Shown: piece after piece, positions 1 through 10,406 of the stretch
Layout: every line of letters begins with the position of its first letter
How positions within the stretch are numbered: position 1 is the stretch's first letter
Assembly (NCBI GenBank): GCA_020698575.1
Contig: CM036252.1
Coordinates: 23,163,706 to 23,227,705, forward strand
Length of the DNA: 64,000 nucleotides
Direction: 5' to 3'
DNA from: Bostrychus sinensis
Lineage: Eukaryota > Chordata > Actinopteri > Gobiiformes > Eleotridae
Notes under the pieces: generated by a model
The model's input: only the letters and a program-made list of their open reading frames with translations
Databases searched by the model: none
Told to the model about the DNA's origin: nothing
Position numbers and translations under genes: made by a program

Positions 1-880
1 CACAAGTTACAAGCGAGCTTTAAATAAGACTGTTTTTAATTGGCAAACATGAACAATGGTTGTTGATGTGTTACTTTGAATAACTAGAAAGTAGCACCCA
101 GATCTGAGAGTCAGTTCAATTTGCCAAAAGGTTTTAGTAGAATTGGTGGTGACAGATTTATCCTGAGACATAAAACGTAACAATATAAAAGTTCAAAAAC
201 CTATATTATTTAGCCTTTAGCCTTTATGATGGTTATGTATATACTGTAAGCCAATTGCTACATTGACTAAAACCAGTAAAGGTCAATACACTTGCTAACG
301 TTTTCTAAAATACATGTATGTAATGAACAGGGAAGTAGTTTTTAGTTTTTATGTTTGTCAGAGCAGAAAATGTTTTGTAAATTTGTAAAGTAAGAGAAAG
401 AAGCTAAAGCTAAGTAAACACGGCAAAATTTTAACAAAATTAATTGCAAATCGCTTGTCCTTGCGTTTACACATCTATCATGTCAGACACTTTGCTTAGT
501 ACCCAAATATTTAACCTTCATATGATCAAGTGGGGTCTAAGGTGACCCCGGTTGTAAATTTTTTGTTATATCTCAGAGATGCTTGATTTTATCCCTCTGA
601 CTTTTCATGTTTTTTTTTTTTGTTTTTTTTTTACTACTACTTGTTGTCTAGGACTTCATATAGTTGTTTTTGGTTTCTGTTCTAATTTGTGTTTTTATAA
701 ACAGAAGTGTATCAGGATCACTAATGACCCCAGTCAAAAGAAATTATTTTTGCCCATGTATTTTTAATGATTATCACTTTATTTATTAAGTTTTCCTTTA
801 ATGTGAAAATTTTGAGTATGAAGACATCTCCCAAAGTTTAGAAATACAGTATGATACAGTAGAAATACACTATATGGTGT
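1..880. other. AT-rich intergenic DNA, no gene seen
   Basis: Low-complexity AT-rich sequence with a broken T-run at about 609-632. Open frames here are short and lack any recognisable domain. I see no repeat family shared with the rest of the window. Confidence 0.6.
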
Positions 881-910
881 ACTGTTATACCAAATACTGT
901 TATACCAAAT
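881..910. repeat. Perfect 15-bp tandem duplication
   Basis: The unit ACTGTTATACCAAAT occurs twice without a mismatch (881-895 and 896-910). Two copies only, consistent with replication slippage. Confidence 0.9.
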
Positions 911-972
911 AATTTTGTAGTTTTTTGGAGGCAATTAACATTATAGTTACAGCAAGAAAGAAATGAACTAAT

Positions 973-995
973 ACTAAACTAAACTAAACTAAACT
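973..995. repeat. (ACTAA)n pentanucleotide microsatellite
   Basis: Four and a half perfect ACTAA units. No neighbouring gene. Confidence 0.85.
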
Positions 996-999
996 GAAA

Positions 1000-1790
1000 T
1001 AAGGACTTCATGTGTCTTTAGCCTTATTTCCTTGAATCCAAATGACGGTGTGTACTGCACCTGTGCTTGTTCATTGTTTTCATAAACCATGTGGTGAAGA
1101 CAAACAGTTGTTAACATGCAGTTCCACACGGCAGCCTGTTCATTTATTAGGATACGTGAGGAAGCAGCCATGTTATTTTGAAAAAGGTAATTATTCAACC
1201 TGTTATTGTAATTGTTCCACTTACCTATTATACTTGTGCCAAGCTGTGCTAGCAAGTGACAAGGAAAAATCACTGTTGCACATAAATATCCTCTGCTACA
1301 ACTTTCTATTTTGGGACTATTTCTTCATCTTCCAAATTGGCTTCTAAATTACTGCCATAATATATGTTGCAAAGGTGAAAGCTACTGTATAGGCTATAGT
1401 TAATGATGAGCTAGCAGGTGTTTTGCATGATGAAGATAGTAGTGCTAGAGTTAATTAGCATTAGCATACCCAGCAATTGGATCATAAGGGAGTGTTGTTG
1501 TTTTTTGTGGTGGTCCTGTATGGGCTGGAGGGGGAAGGAGGAGGAAGCTAGCCCAAAGATACAAGGTAATTACCTTATCTAAGGGAGACATGTTCTTGAG
1601 GCACAGAATTGGCTTAGGCATTTGTTTTTACGCCCCATATAAGCAACTGGAGCAGTTTGAAATAATACCATTGTAATGGGGACAATATACTAAAATAGAT
1701 GTTCATTAAGTAGTGGTATATCTCTGCTAAAGTATATACACAGAGAAAGGGACCTTTAAAATACAACGCAGTGAAGTATGTGGCATGTTT
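1000..1790. other. Unassigned intergenic DNA with a 14-bp palindrome
   Basis: No gene supported. Overlapping short frames on both strands at 989-1347 have no recognisable motif. A perfect palindrome, AAGGTAATTACCTT, lies at 1563-1576 and contains a paired homeodomain-type core (TAATTA). Confidence 0.5.
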
Positions 1791-1791
1791 G

Positions 1792-2310
1792 CAGAGGTGG
1801 AGAGTAACTTGATACTTTTACTTAAGTACATGTTTTGAGGAATATGTATTTTCTGATGAATGTTCTGTAAACTCTGAATGAGTGAAAGTATGTTTTGATC
1901 TTGATAGCAGAGTGGGCAGTAATAGTAGTAGTGGTAGTAGTAGCAGCAGTAGTAATTGTCACAGTAATAGTGGCAGTAGTAGTAGTCATAGTAATACTAG
2001 TGACACAAGACGTGGTAATAGTAGTAGCAGAAGTAGTAGTAGCAGTGGTAGTTGGAGTTGACTACTTTTCCTTCTACTTGAGTAATTTGTATTTTTTTTT
2101 TTAAATAACAGTTTCATTTTAGAGACTAATGGGTGGGTTATACAGTACTAGTAGTGGTACTGTAGTAATAGTGGCAGTTGTAGCAAAAAGAAAAGTAGTA
2201 GTAGAGGTACTAGCAGTAACCTCTTCATATTTGTTACACTCAGTATTTTTTAAATCTTTTTTTGTACATTTGAAGTATTTTGAAGTGCCTTTAACTGAGT
2301 ACTCCTTTAT
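1792..2310 (+). mobile_element. hAT-like element with AGT-repeat core, copy 1 (right end missing)
   Basis: The left end is CAGAGGTGG followed by AGTAAC and ACTTTTACTTAAGTAC, the same end as the full copy at 26659-27243. Two interrupted AGT/AGC trinucleotide blocks follow (about 1917-2060 and 2143-2218). No CCACCTCTG right end is found, so this copy is truncated or its end has decayed. Frames through it are runs of Val or Ser and are not genes. The hAT assignment rests on the better copy. Confidence 0.6.
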
Positions 2311-2319
2311 ATATTGGTT

Positions 2320-3695
2320 TATTAGTTTAATTACACATTTTCCCCAATGATTTCACCCAATCAAAATATAGACACCATTTACAACCAAAGACATTTACAG
2401 TAATAATAATATTAATAATAAGCTTGTTCTGCTACAGGGGTCACCAGTCCAGCATTGCACCTACATCAGTGCTCTTGACGACTACTGTGGGAGGTTGTAA
2501 ACAATGAAGCCAGCCCATAGGGGGGGCTGGTGGGAGTGTGTCAGTGTGTGTATGAGGGTTGTGTGTGTGTCTTTGCTGGAGTATGATGAATGAATTGGCT
2601 CAACCGACTCCGTGTTGCTCTTGTTCTCTCCAGTCATACGGAACATCAAGCTCTCCTTCCCCATGACTTTGCTCCAGCGGTTGTAGGTGCACGCCGCCGG
2701 CCACTTTAAGGAATTCCCATCTGCAGCCGTGACCGAGCCAACCAGGATTCCCCTCAGGTTTGCCTTGTCTCTCATTGATGCCTCTTAATAAAAAGTAGCA
2801 CATAAAGATTTATTAAGCACCTAGGTCGAACAGTGCTTCAGTTATTTCGGCCTTCTGTCCAGAGACGACCGGAAATCTCACTGGTTTTAGACCCACACCA
2901 GGATTTGGTTGTGTCCTTTGTTGTAACCTGCACATGTTCGGTCATTGTAAGTAAGAGGTAGGGAGGTACAGTTTATACCATGCATTTTTACATGGGGGCT
3001 TACTCTGGAGAGAAATGGGAGGGGCCATAGAACAAACCAATGCAGTTCCATCTTTTGACTCTAACCTCGGTTTGATAGCAAGCCGGAGAAACTACATCAC
3101 TGTGTTCATTGTTTTAGAATAATGACATAACTGTAATAGAAACAGACTCAGGTTGGGGAATGTTTCAAAACACCAGTCTCACAACACAATGTAAAATGCA
3201 TCAAGGCTGTCAATATTCTTGAATGTTACCCTGACACATTCATATTATATTCTAAGTTTGCAGAAACAATCAATTCAGAATAGTAGACAGCATTTTAAGT
3301 CATGACCAGTTTGACCATGGGTTAAATTTACAGACCCCAGGCTACATCTGTACCCAGCTGCAATTTTTATCCCACTCATAATACTGAATAAATAAAATTC
3401 CCTCTTAGGTATTATTAAGGTTGAAGTGAATTTAACACATTTTGGTAGAGAATGATTGTCTTGACAAAATAATAACCCATAGTCAAGAAATATTTAAGCT
3501 GTATACTGTATGTAATTCTTATTTATGGCTGGTTTTCAGGGCTTCAGTTCCCAAATATGGAGCTAAAAGCACCAGTCACAAATTGTTTTGGTCCCAAGCC
3601 AAAACTTATGCCATATTACTCATAGTAACCCAAAGGGAATTTCAATGTGATTCTCATTTAGTAGTCCACACATATAAATTACAGCCTATTTCTAG
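2320..3695. other. Unassigned DNA with a GC-richer block at 2480-2960
   Basis: Mostly AT-rich unique sequence. Positions 2480-2960 are GC-richer and contain overlapping minus-strand frames (2482-2775, 2600-2803). Neither resembles a family I recognise, and the first ends in a translated TG/CA microsatellite. It could be an old exon, a noncoding-RNA exon or regulatory DNA; the sequence alone does not decide. Confidence 0.4.
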
Positions 3696-3699
3696 GAAT

Positions 3700-3800
3700 T
3701 TAAAGCAGAACTCAGTAACACTGCTAGTTTCTTTCTAGTTTTTTCTCCTCTTTGGGGTAAAGCACTATCGTAAATTCTCACAAGCCCAGTTTACTCCTTT
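3700..3800 (+). mobile_element. Left half of a TTAA-type MITE
   Basis: TTAA (3700-3703) is followed by AGCAGAACTCAGTAAC, nearly the same as the left terminus of the full element at 28567-28881 (AGCGGAACTCAGTAAC). Internal similarity continues through GGTAAAGCACTATCG. No matching right terminus is seen downstream, so this is a truncated copy. Confidence 0.6.
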
Positions 3801-3804
3801 TGTG

Positions 3805-5215
3805 ATCCCTTGCTCGGCTTTACTTTCTTCTTTACTTTCTTTTTCTGCCATTTGGCCGCTTTGCTATGACATAAATCAATAAATAAAGCCTTCACTAGCT
3901 TGCTGTTTTGCTAACTGACCTTTATTTATTTATGTTTAAGGCTGCATATTCTTGAAGTCAAAATGGACAAAATGATGCTGCTAAATCTTCTTTTTAATGC
4001 ACAGTTGTCTAGATATCATTATGTCCAACCACAATCTTCACAATTACTCATGCACCTATTTAAAGAGTGAATTATGCCCAATCTCTGTGTGGATCTGCAG
4101 TAGTGTGGGCATCCAGCTGCCTTAGTGGGATCTTGGTTGTCCCATGTCACCCATTTGTATCTCTACTCAAGGAGATACAGAAGTGAGTGCCCCAGGCTTT
4201 AGAAAACCAAAGATTGATGAGACTAATTGCATTAATTGTCATTATCTGTCTCTGCCTTTTTACTTTAGGCCTTCAGATCCCTTCTTCTTGTTCCCCAGTG
4301 TAGCTGCTGGTGACCTGAGTTTGCCCCAGCTTTGGTCACATGATCCTTCAAAACAAATAAAAGGTAAGAGAGAGTTCTGAGTATATTGTGTCTCCAGTTG
4401 TCAACCATAATCAAAGCTGGCTGTGCTGTTATAAGGGACCTCATATACCGGTGCTTTTGGCAGCTTGTCTCCTGTTACAGAGGAGCAGGACTGGCACCCA
4501 TGCTGCTTTGCAATCTGAGCAGGATTTCCATCTGACCGGACGTGTTAACCCAGGATTACTCCACATCTTCTTGGTCATGTTCAGATATTTTGAGACAAAC
4601 CGCACCGCTGAGCCACTGTTGCCATGCTTTTGAAGAGAAGTGAGGCGGAATAATCCATACTGCAGCAGGGCAAGTAAAGAAAAGCAAAAGGGATGTATGA
4701 AGTTGTTTTAAGTAATGAAAAGTTATTGCAAATGTATTATTATGTACATAATATAAAGGCTGTGGATTATGGAGGTTAAAACAGCTTCTTTATTAAAACA
4801 ACTTATTCTGAGTGCTCAGCAAGTGTTATTGCACTTGAGCATATATGAGTTCTGGGTATTTATTACTCATTTGACACAGTTTTTCCTCAGGGGAATATAC
4901 TCTTATTTGGAAATTTGCAGGTGCACAGAAAGACCATAGCAAGCTGGGTTCTCAAAAGATTTGTTAGTCTACAAACTCACAGAAATATAGCTTGTCAGGC
5001 TCAAGCTTATCTGTTGGCTTGCCAGCTCGCTATATGGTGTGGCAGTGGTGTCGTGAGTTTTAGGATAGCAACAAGCCTCATACAGATACAGATACTCGTA
5101 AACATGGTGACACCGTAAAAGTAATGTATGCTGCCTTAGATTTACAGAAATCGTCCAACTACTTATTTAGTACATTGTTTTACTATCGTGGTTGGTTGTT
5201 TGGAGCTTTATCCAA
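3805..5215. other. Unassigned intergenic DNA
   Basis: No gene supported apart from the weak splice-bounded segment listed separately at 4269-4363. The part at 4390-4670 is more complex and less AT-rich than its surroundings and might be regulatory. Frames at 4388-4633 and 4915-5118 have no recognisable motif. Confidence 0.45.
4269..4363 (+). other. Weak candidate internal exon (95 bp)
   Basis: A pyrimidine-rich run ending in TTTTTACTTTAG is followed by 95 bp open in one frame (roughly residues from PSDPFFLFPSV to HDPSKQIK). It ends in AAAAG followed by GTAAGA, a near-consensus donor. The peptide matches nothing I recognise and there is no partner exon. Splice-like pairs of this quality arise by chance in tens of kilobases, so this may be only a cryptic exon or a noncoding-RNA exon. 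Confidence 0.15.
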
Positions 5216-5218
5216 TCA

Positions 5219-5408
5219 CCTCCAAACATCATACTGAAAGTTCCTCCACTTTCCAAACACATTGAGATATTCCAGCTTTATGTATAGCACTCTCTATGTG
5301 GAGCAGAGTGCTACAGATCAATCTGGAATGTCTCACATGTAAGTGTTTGGAAAGTGGAAGAAGTGTTTGGAAAGTGGAGGAACTTTCAGTGGAATGTTTG
5401 GTAAATGG
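5219..5408. repeat. Long imperfect inverted repeat (foldback), about 190 bp
   Basis: The left arm contains ACTGAAAGTTCCTCCAC then TTTCCAAACAC and ATATTCCAG. The right arm carries the reverse complement in mirror order: CTGGAATGT, GTGTTTGGAAAGTGG, GGAACTTTCAGT. An inner stem pairs TAGCACTCT with AGAGTGCTA around a short loop. The right arm holds an extra tandem copy of a unit containing GTGTTTGGAAAGTGG. Outer flanks CCAAACAT and ATGTTTGG also pair. No gene. It could be a foldback MITE or the source of a hairpin RNA. Confidence 0.75.
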
Positions 5409-5419
5409 TAAAGTACTAT

Positions 5420-5700
5420 CATGAAAACTATCTTCCTCTCCTCTTGGGCTGTTCCCTTCAGGGGTCTTCACGGTGAATCGTCTGCTTGTGTCTAACCCTA
5501 TCCCCTGCACCTTCTTCACTTCATGTTCTCCTTCACGACAACATAAATCTCCTCTTTGGTCTTCCTTTAGGCCTGTGACTGGCAGCTCTGACCTCACCAT
5601 CCTTCTATTCACTGTCCCTCTTCTGTACATGTCCAAACCATCTCAGTATGGTCTCTCTGACCTTATCCCAAAACATCATGACACCTTAAGTTCTTCTACC
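5420..5700 (-). mobile_element. Decayed 3' end of a non-LTR retrotransposon
   Basis: Read on the minus strand, the segment ends in a decayed version of the tail phrase (CGA)CCCCTGAAGGGAACAGCC that I associate with fish RTE/Rex-like LINE 3' ends. Upstream lies the phrase seen on the plus strand as ACATGTCCAAACCATCTCA. No intact reverse-transcriptase frame remains; the overlapping 135-codon minus frame is incidental. The clade name is from memory and not verified. Confidence 0.55.
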
Positions 5701-5704
5701 TCCA

Positions 5705-6255
5705 GCACTGCCTCTTGTCTTTTCCTTTTCCACCTCTGTCTACATTCAAAATGCATATTTTCAAACTGTATCATCTAATTACAAACTTGTTTTGTGCTGT
5801 GAATCATTTTGACACTTGTGTATTATTCCGTTAATCATTTACCTTTCCATTTTCTAATTAACACAGAAGGATTTATGAATCTTTTAGCTTAATGCTGAAT
5901 TTTTCATCTCTTTATTTTGCCAGGTTTTTCAGACTCATTTATTTGGCCTGTCGTCATTTTTTATGTGGTGATATTGCTCACAAACAGACATTATTTTATT
6001 TAGTCTCACACTGATCAATCAGCAGCATCTGTCCTGCCAACGTCACCTTTTTTGACGGGATGACTAATGTTGCTGTTGCCTAGAGAAATGTTTTCACACC
6101 TGTCGGAGACAAATGATAATTTTAGTTGTTTTTTTTTTGTTGTTTTTTTTACAAATCTGCTTTCCAGACAGTTTGTTATGTACAAGGTTATGAAACATTT
6201 TGTAGATACCTTTCTTTTGTCTGCAAATAAAACTTCTGAGTTAGTTACATTTCAT
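5705..6255. other. AT-rich intergenic DNA
   Basis: No gene, repeat family or structured element recognised. T-rich tracts occur at about 6129-6150. Confidence 0.5.
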
Positions 6256-6257
6256 TA

Positions 6258-6402
6258 ATCCAGCCAGAAGTGGTCACAAGCAAGTGTACACTTTGTGCCA
6301 ATCCCAAGGCTATATAAATGCAGAGAGTTATGTCAGGAAGGGCATTCAATGTAAAATTGATGCCAAATCACTGTGCAAACCCCTGCTTTCGGGGAGGCAG
6401 AT
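6258..6402 (+). repeat. Family B dispersed repeat, copy 1
   Basis: Reads AGTGGTCACAAGC, TTTGTGCCAATCCCAAGG, ATAAATG, GAGAGTTATGTCAGGAAG, GGCATTCA, TGCCAAATCA. The same ordered phrases recur at 27955-28065, 29618-29670, 49545-49610, 60525-60640 and 61514-61640. Probably the conserved 3' part of a retroelement; superfamily not assigned. Confidence 0.75.
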
Positions 6403-6404
6403 TG

Positions 6405-7085
6405 CAGTATTTGCTATGGTGAACACAAAAGGGAACAGCCTAATTTGGTCATTCAGTAGGCTATGTTTATATGTATTATGTATTAAACTATACCCTGAGT
6501 TTTAACTGCAAGGATAGACTATTACAATATATACAGCAATTATAGCTGGAGAGGCGTTCAGCAACACTCATTAAACAAGCAAAATAACATCCAGTTTTTA
6601 AATCCCTATTTAGTCATTTTTAGCCTGACAGTGACATATTCTTGATCACTCTGCCACTTGCCCACTTGTTTATCGGTTGTTTTGGTCTCTTGTGCTGTAA
6701 ACAGTGCTTCCCTTAGCTTATGATGCGCTTATGTGCTTTTGCACAGACACAGTTTCCAAGTAAAGGGTGCTTTTTTTCTGATTTAGTTGTGTGTCAAGTC
6801 GGAGTGTCACCTCGTTGTTATTTATACATATGACAATGAAAAAAAAATGTTTATTAGGATTTAGTGCTACAAACATTAAGAGCTACTGGCAAATACACAG
6901 ACCACTTGAATGCAATCTTCCAGCACCACCAAGCTGTATTGCCTACCATTTTGCTCATGTTAATGTTTTTTACTTGCTTTTGGCTAATTTGTTTGGTATT
7001 TTAATATCTCTTAAACAGAACTCAGATTTTGTCTTACTATTTCAGCATCTACTTTCAACCATTCACTTTTAATCTTATTACTGTT
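6405..7085. other. AT-rich intergenic DNA
   Basis: No gene recognised. Frames at 6791-7072 and similar have no motifs. Confidence 0.5.
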
Positions 7086-7089
7086 CACT

Positions 7090-7485
7090 CACTCTCCAGT
7101 ATTGCATCAACTTGTGCTGGCCAGACCTTTGTTGATGCCCGAGGTATCACTGTCAAATTGCCCCAGTTGTTCATGTTGTAGGTAGTCAGTCGGGCCGTCA
7201 ATGCTCGCCCCGGCATGAAGGGGAGCCGCAGTGTCAGAAGCAAGTCTCAGAGCAGCACATCGACACTGGCCAGTTGTATCTTTAGCCCTTTTAATCCCTC
7301 CTGCAAGACTCCACTCCAGCGGTGTGGCCAACTTTATTCGATTTGTTTGTGTCTTTGTGCGTTTCCTTTGGGACAGTGTGTCAACGTGGGGCACAGGGGC
7401 AACGCTGACAAACGGCCCCTCCAAGTCGCCACTTCAGCCTGTGTCGTCTCCAGCTCCCTGGTCTCCACTTATCTGCTCATAAAGT
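7090..7485. promoter_or_regulatory. GC-richer candidate regulatory block
   Basis: A complex, GC-richer island between AT-rich flanks with several CpG dinucleotides (GGGCCGTCAATGCTCGCCCCGG around 7192-7214). Overlapping frames exist in three frames on both strands, which argues against one real coding frame. Interpretation as conserved noncoding DNA is an inference from complexity only. Confidence 0.3.
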
Positions 7486-7489
7486 AGAG

Positions 7490-8575
7490 ATATACTGGAT
7501 GTTGTACCTGGGATTCTTTGCACCTGCCTTTATAGTTGACTGGTTGCAGTGCAGCCTTTACTGGCCAACAAAATCTTGGCTTTTGGCTATGTACGCAATC
7601 TCACATGCACAAAATATAGTCCCTGCACAGCAATACTCTGCATTCAAAAATAACATTTCATCAAAGGCAGCTGGTAAAATCGAGTTTTATTTTAACAACA
7701 TGATATTATTTACAATAATAATATGTTGTCAAAACATCTATTTTCATATTATTATTTTTATTATGTTTGTGTATGAATAATCTTCAAGAAGCTTGGTGTT
7801 TTTTATGTTGGAGGCACCAATATCCACACCACAAAATAAAAGTTGCTATAAAAAGAGTCTTGTATTTTAGAGCCAAAGTACCACACAGCAGCAGAACCAA
7901 ACATCAAATTAAGTGTTGTGCTGTGAGGCCACAAACTTCACATCAAACTTCCAAGTGTGGTGGCCTGCCCCATTCTGTTAGCAATCACTGGGAGGTAAAT
8001 TTACCTAGCCCAGAGAATCTTCAGTTTGGGCAAGAAAAACAGAATAATGATACACAATGATACAGGGTTCACTGTTCTGTTCAGCACTCGTTTTTGGCAT
8101 GTATCACTAGTAGGATGCCTAGGACCTGAAAGACCTTGGACATGCTGAATAGACTGTCTCTCTAGGGAGGGGGAACCTGGCCCTGGATAACGTGGCGGAA
8201 GATGGATGTATGGGCGTTTGTTGAATTTAGAAAAAGTGAATGAGGAAAATCGTTCTAAATCCAAAAGGAATATTAATTATAATTTGCAAAAAGAGTTCTT
8301 GCGTTACAAAGCACAGTGTTGCTCTAACTTGGTGTCCTACAAATGATATAAAAAAACCTGATGCATATGCATTTACTATATTAGCTCACATAGCCAGTAT
8401 CACCACCAGCGCCCACTGCATTCTATTGTCGTACCCCATGTGTTTCTATAAAGACGTTCAGCCTAGCAAACATATACTGATATTTTCCATAATGAGTAAA
8501 AAACTATTACATTCCAAGCAGGTAGAGTTGAAAGCAACCAAAAGTACAATGGAACTTCCAAACTTACATTAATAC
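7490..8575. other. AT-rich intergenic DNA with a small hairpin
   Basis: No gene supported. An AT-rich hairpin occurs at 7695-7729 (ACAACAT paired with ATGTTGT). A more complex patch lies at about 8075-8215. Confidence 0.5.
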
Positions 8576-8579
8576 TTAC

Positions 8580-9060
8580 AATAGTTTGAAATGAATTGCG
8601 CTCATCTGCATCGCCCTGGGGAGCGGCTTAATTAAAACAAAAGAATGGCAATTATTATTTTATGCAGTTGTTAATTGCGGTTTATCTGCGGCGGGATATG
8701 AAATGCAGGGGAAATGAGAATACTGCGGCAGTTATAATTTATAGACCTTGGTGGGATTGGATGTAATTTTAACATCTTAACAGCGTCCACAAAGAGACAC
8801 ACCGTGAGGTCCTTGTCACAAATAAACAACAAATAATTTTGTCTTAAATGAAGCAGGAAGACTTCATTAAGTCTGTTGCAAATTCTGATTCAATTTGGCT
8901 GTAACATTAAATTAACTGAGCACACGCCCCGAGATAATTGGAAGCTATGTAGACCCACTAATATACATGTAAGTGTTTTAATTGAATGAGGGATTAATTA
9001 TTGCTAATAATGTGTTCATTATTTGGTTAAGTACAGCTGAATGTCTTTGTCTGGGTCACA
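8580..9060. promoter_or_regulatory. Candidate conserved regulatory element (homeodomain-site cluster)
   Basis: Dense with TAAT/ATTA cores, including TTAATTAA at 8628-8635 and GGATTAATTATTGC near 8990. There is also a RUNX-like TGCGGTT near 8677 and FOX-like AAATAAACAA near 8820. The segment carries none of the repeat families of this window and has balanced composition without simple repeats, the texture of deeply conserved noncoding elements. Conservation itself is not shown. Confidence 0.4.
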
Positions 9061-9066
9061 CATCCA

Positions 9067-9425
9067 CAGCGGTGTACTTTCTAAGTACATCTTCTAAAAC
9101 TCGCTTCTACTTTGAATAAAAAATGTACTTTTACTAGAGTAAAGTTTTTGAATTTCTAAAAACATAATGGTATTTTTTGACCTTGTTGGTAAAGTGGGTA
9201 GTAGTAGTAGTAGTAGTAACATTTTCAATAGTAGCAATAGTGGTTAGTACAAGCAGCACTAGTAATAGTAATTCCAGTGAGAGTACCTGTAGTATTACTT
9301 TTTTCTTAAGTACACTACATTTACACAAGTATCCATTTTGCTGGGCACTTCTACCAGAGTAATATTATTCTGAAGTAACAGTACTTTAACCTGAGTACAG
9401 ATTTTGAGTACATTATGTGGCAGAG
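9067..9425 (+). mobile_element. hAT-like element with AGT-repeat core, copy 2
   Basis: Starts near CAGCGGTGTACTTTC, carries an AGT core at about 9195-9225, and ends with AAGTAACAGTACTTTAACCTGAGTAC and TTTTGAGTAC, phrases shared with the copy at 50540-51000. The ends are diverged and no clear target duplication is seen. Confidence 0.55.
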
Positions 9426-9439
9426 ATGGGGTTATTTCT

Positions 9440-9620
9440 TGCACGGTCTAACCTTTTCCTCCAGCTGAGCGGCCTTTTAGCTGAATTAACTCATTACATA
9501 GAACACACCGCCTCCAGCCATCAAGCCTCACCAGTCTGGCCCTAATGATTTGTGGACCAAATAGCAGCGGGGGTCAAGCAGGACGGCCCGCTTTAAAGGG
9601 TCGCACTAATCATTCAGAGT
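9440..9620. promoter_or_regulatory. Candidate regulatory block
   Basis: Complex sequence (GCCTCCAGCCATCAAGCC, CCCTAATGATTTGTGG, CACTAATCATTCAGAG) adjoining the transposon copy. TAATGATT and TAATCATT are paired homeodomain-type cores. The claim rests on texture only. Confidence 0.3.
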
Positions 9621-9624
9621 ATTA

Positions 9625-10030
9625 CAGGTGGATATTTGGGTCTTTTGTGACAGTAGTGAATGGCCAATTACAGTTCAGTTAACAGGACATGGTGGAAATG
9701 GTAATTACACACATTAAGAGCAGTGACTAAGGCCTGACTTTAAACGAGTCCCCCAAGGCTGTTTTAGACATATTTCAGAGTGGCAGTAGTGACCACTCTG
9801 ATGTGTTGGGACAGCGCAGTGTTGAAAATCATTAAAAAAGTAGCAGGCTTTACCTAGCTTCATAGTGTAAATTTTAAGTGCAAAAAAAATGTGTAAAAAT
9901 CCTGTTAGTCTGCTCACTCTGCTTGTGTATTATAACACTTTGGTGTGTTTGTTTCTACATAATGCTAAATTAACTTTGGCCGTTGGCTCCTATTAGTGGT
10001 TTATTTCGCTTGGTGTGAGAGGTCAGGGGT
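9625..10030. other. Intergenic DNA, nothing recognised
   Basis: No gene, no repeat family and no structure that I can support. Confidence 0.5.
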
Positions 10031-10034
10031 TTGC

Positions 10035-10092
10035 TTGCCCCTTGAGTTGCATCTGGAAGGGCATCTGGTGTAAAAACAAATGGACAGACACT
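10035..10092 (+). repeat. Family B fragment
   Basis: Contains GGAAGGGCATCTGGTGTAAA, the GGGCATC-GTGTAAAA phrase of family B, also at 49715-49735. The upstream half is not recognisable. Confidence 0.5.
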
Positions 10093-10199
10093 CACACATG
10101 CTGTTGTTAGTTTCTTTCTAATTTTAAGTTAAAGTTAAAATTTTAAATGTATGTTATTTTTGTGCGTTGTGCATGATGATATGAATTATTTATATTAGT

Positions 10200-10406
10200 C
10201 ATTAATGGGCCAAGGATGTAAGAAACTTTTGGCGTGAAATCAGCACAAAGTCTGGATCCAGGAACCTTTTAAATATTGTGTGTCTTTAAGACATAGGGAG
10301 AGCCTCCCTGCCACAAAATACTAACTCCAGCCACAAGGGGTCAATAAAGGAACTAATTTGTTTTTTTATTTTTTTTTTTTTTTTTTTTTTTGTGAAGTTT
10401 TAGCTA
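10200..10406 (+). repeat. Family A composite SINE, left half (split by insertion)
   Basis: Shows the 5' phrases of family A: AATGGGCCAAGGATG, CTTTTGGCGTG, CTGGATCCAGGAAC, then ACTCCAGCCACAAGG, GTCAATAAAGGAAC and a long T-run. The tRNA-like half that normally follows is found only after 11570, so the copy is interrupted. Confidence 0.75.

Noticed and set aside
2482..2775. 97-codon minus frame in a GC-richer block
   Set aside because: The C-terminal third is a translated TG microsatellite, and no splice signals or known domain were seen.
5229..5636. 135-codon minus frame as a gene
   Set aside because: It crosses the foldback hairpin and the LINE-like tail, so it is repeat-derived.
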